Source of the DNA: Opitutaceae bacterium
GTDB taxonomy: Bacteria; Verrucomicrobiota; Verrucomicrobiia; Opitutales; Opitutaceae
Assembly (NCBI GenBank): GCA_023269455.1
Contig: JAHFTG010000064.1
Location: forward strand, 1-10,085
Length of the DNA stretch: 10,085 nucleotides
Direction: 5' to 3'
Within the stretch, counting starts at the first letter, position 1, and every line of letters starts with the position of its first letter. Made by a program: the position numbers and the translations under genes. This document shows, piece after piece, positions 9,020 to 10,085 of this stretch. The notes beneath the pieces are model-generated. The model had not been told where the DNA came from. It did not search any database and saw nothing but the letters and a program-made list of their open reading frames with translations.

Positions 9020-10085
9020 TCATGGTTTCCCGCCCACGCGCACGAAGCTCTCGCGGGCCAGTTTGGCGAATGGCAAATTCTTGCGAAGGATGAGTTCGTA
9101 GGCGGTGCGGGCCCGTTCGAGTTTTTGCTGCTGCGAATAAAGATCGCCCAGCCGCAGAAGCGTGCGCGCCGTCCAGTAGCGCCCCTGCACGCCGAGCTGC
9201 GCCGCCTGTGCGTCGTCGAGCAGGAAAGTCGTCACCGATGTCCACCACCCATCGCGGGCGCGCACCAAATCATCGGCTTTTCCGCGCGCCGCATAAAGAT
9301 CCCCCAATTGGAAGGACGCCTCCACGCGCATATCCACCGAAGCGGACGGCAACTCCTGGATGCGCTCGTATATCGTGGCCGCACTTTCAAAATGCGAGAC
9401 GTCGCTCGGCCCGCTCTGTGCGCGATGGCAGGCCGCCAGCGCCATCTCCGCCGAGAACACGCCGGGGTTCTGCGCGTAGTTGTTCACGAGGAATTCGTAA
9501 ACCTGCTGGGCGGGCCCAAACTGGTTCAATCGCCTCAACAAATCGCCCTGCTTGAGCCGCGCCGCAAACACGAGCGGGCTCTGCGGACACTCCTTATTGA
9601 TGCGCTCCAGAATCGTGTAGGCTTCCTTGTAATACTTATCCTCCCCACGCCTCTCCGCATAAAGCGCCGCGCGGTAAAGCGCATAGGCGGCGTAGTCCTG
9701 CTGCTTGAATTTTTCGGCAAGCAGTGGATGCTGCCCCAGCATATCCGCCAGCGCGACCAATCGTGCCTGGGCGTCCAGGAGATTGTTTTTCCCTCCGTAA
9801 TAATCGGCCTCGTCCACGTAAGAATACATCGCGGCATCCGACTGCGCGAAGTCTTTGCGCAACGACTGAAGCAACGCCAGCGCAGGCTCCGGCCGGTCGA
9901 GCTGGAAGTCCGCCTTCGCCTGCAAGAGCCGCATGCTTGCCTCCAACTCAGCACGCAAAGCCGGTTGCAATCCATCGAGCTTGGCCCCCGCCAAATCCTT
10001 CGCGAGCTCCAGCGTCTTCTCGGGCGAACCCGCGTCGAGCGAGAGGCGCGCCTGCAACCAAGCCAGCCGCACGCGCAGCTCGGCC
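9020..10085 (-). CDS. TPR-type repeat protein, partial (N-terminus outside window)
   Basis: The frame is open through the window edge, so the start and signal sequence are not seen; a GTG at 10072 is internal, since coding-like helical sequence continues upstream of it. The 354 or so residues present are almost wholly alpha-helical, with repeated TPR-like units carrying small residues and aromatic positions, for example FAARLKQGDLLRRLNQFGPA followed by QQVYEFLVNN, then ASFQLGDLYAARGKADD, and GRYWTARTLLRLGDLYSQQQ followed by KLERARTAYELILRK near the C-terminus. Such proteins serve as protein-binding scaffolds, often periplasmic. It is the first gene seen of the unit leading into the ExbB/ExbD-like genes, which suggests a helper role like YbgF/CpoB in Tol systems, but that is inference. 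It ends with TGA at 9020-9022, 64 nt before the channel gene. Confidence 0.88.
   Translation of the reverse strand, partial: AELRVRLAWLQARLSLDAGSPEKTLELAKDLAGAKLDGLQPALRAELEASMRLLQAKADFQLDRPEPALALLQSLRKDFAQSDAAMYSYVDEADYYGGKNNLLDAQARLVALADMLGQHPLLAEKFKQQDYAAYALYRAALYAERRGEDKYYKEAYTILERINKECPQSPLVFAARLKQGDLLRRLNQFGPAQQVYEFLVNNYAQNPGVFSAEMALAACHRAQSGPSDVSHFESAATIYERIQELPSASVDMRVEASFQLGDLYAARGKADDLVRARDGWWTSVTTFLLDDAQAAQLGVQGRYWTARTLLRLGDLYSQQQKLERARTAYELILRKNLPFAKLARESFVRVGGKP

Noticed and set aside
9009..9023. ATG overlapping the TPR gene stop (ATGA at 9020-9023) as a small coupled gene
   Set aside because: The frame ends after four codons, so no gene is supported.

Overview
All supported genes in this window lie on the minus strand, so in transcription order the window reads from 10085 down to 1. 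The DNA is GC-rich and looks like a free-living Gram-negative bacterium of the Verrucomicrobiota, most likely class Opitutae (Opitutaceae-like). This placement is inference. It rests on the extended basic run in RpoB (six Arg plus Lys at residues 189-195), on an EF-Tu whose switch I region matches what I recall of Opitutus EF-Tu, and on a cell-envelope ExbB/ExbD set next to a TPR protein.

Region 1 (10085-7103) is a four-gene envelope operon. It holds a TPR-type protein cut by the window edge, an ExbB/TolQ/MotA-family channel protein, an ExbD/TolR-family partner overlapping it by 4 nt, and a single-membrane-span protein 3 nt further on whose last ~50 residues resemble a TonB C-terminal domain. 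Together they look like a proton-driven ExbB-ExbD-TonB-type energy transducer with a TPR helper. The ExbD-like protein has Asn26 where the family's membrane Asp is expected.

Region 2 (7005-5522) is tRNA-Thr(GGT), tuf (EF-Tu) and tRNA-Trp(CCA). Both tRNAs carry an encoded CCA end. A strong hairpin lies between tuf and tRNA-Trp. No rpmG is present between them.

Region 3 (5512-1) is the classical secE-nusG-rplK-rplA-rplJ-rplL-rpoB cluster. It encodes a translocase subunit, a transcription elongation factor, 50S stalk and L1 proteins, and the RNA polymerase beta subunit. rpoB runs off the window after codon 740. The rplL-rpoB gap (197 nt) holds a hairpin followed by a T-rich tract on the coding strand, which fits a partial terminator setting the ratio of ribosomal protein to polymerase expression. 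The rplJ-rplL gap (150 nt) holds another strong hairpin.

No mobile element, CRISPR array, plus-strand gene or gene-free stretch over 300 nt was found. The most notable points are the remodelled EF-Tu switch I, the Asp-to-Asn change in the ExbD-like protein, the TonB-like tail of the adjacent unknown, secE starting 9 nt after a tRNA CCA end, and the scarcity of Shine-Dalgarno sequences ahead of highly expressed genes.
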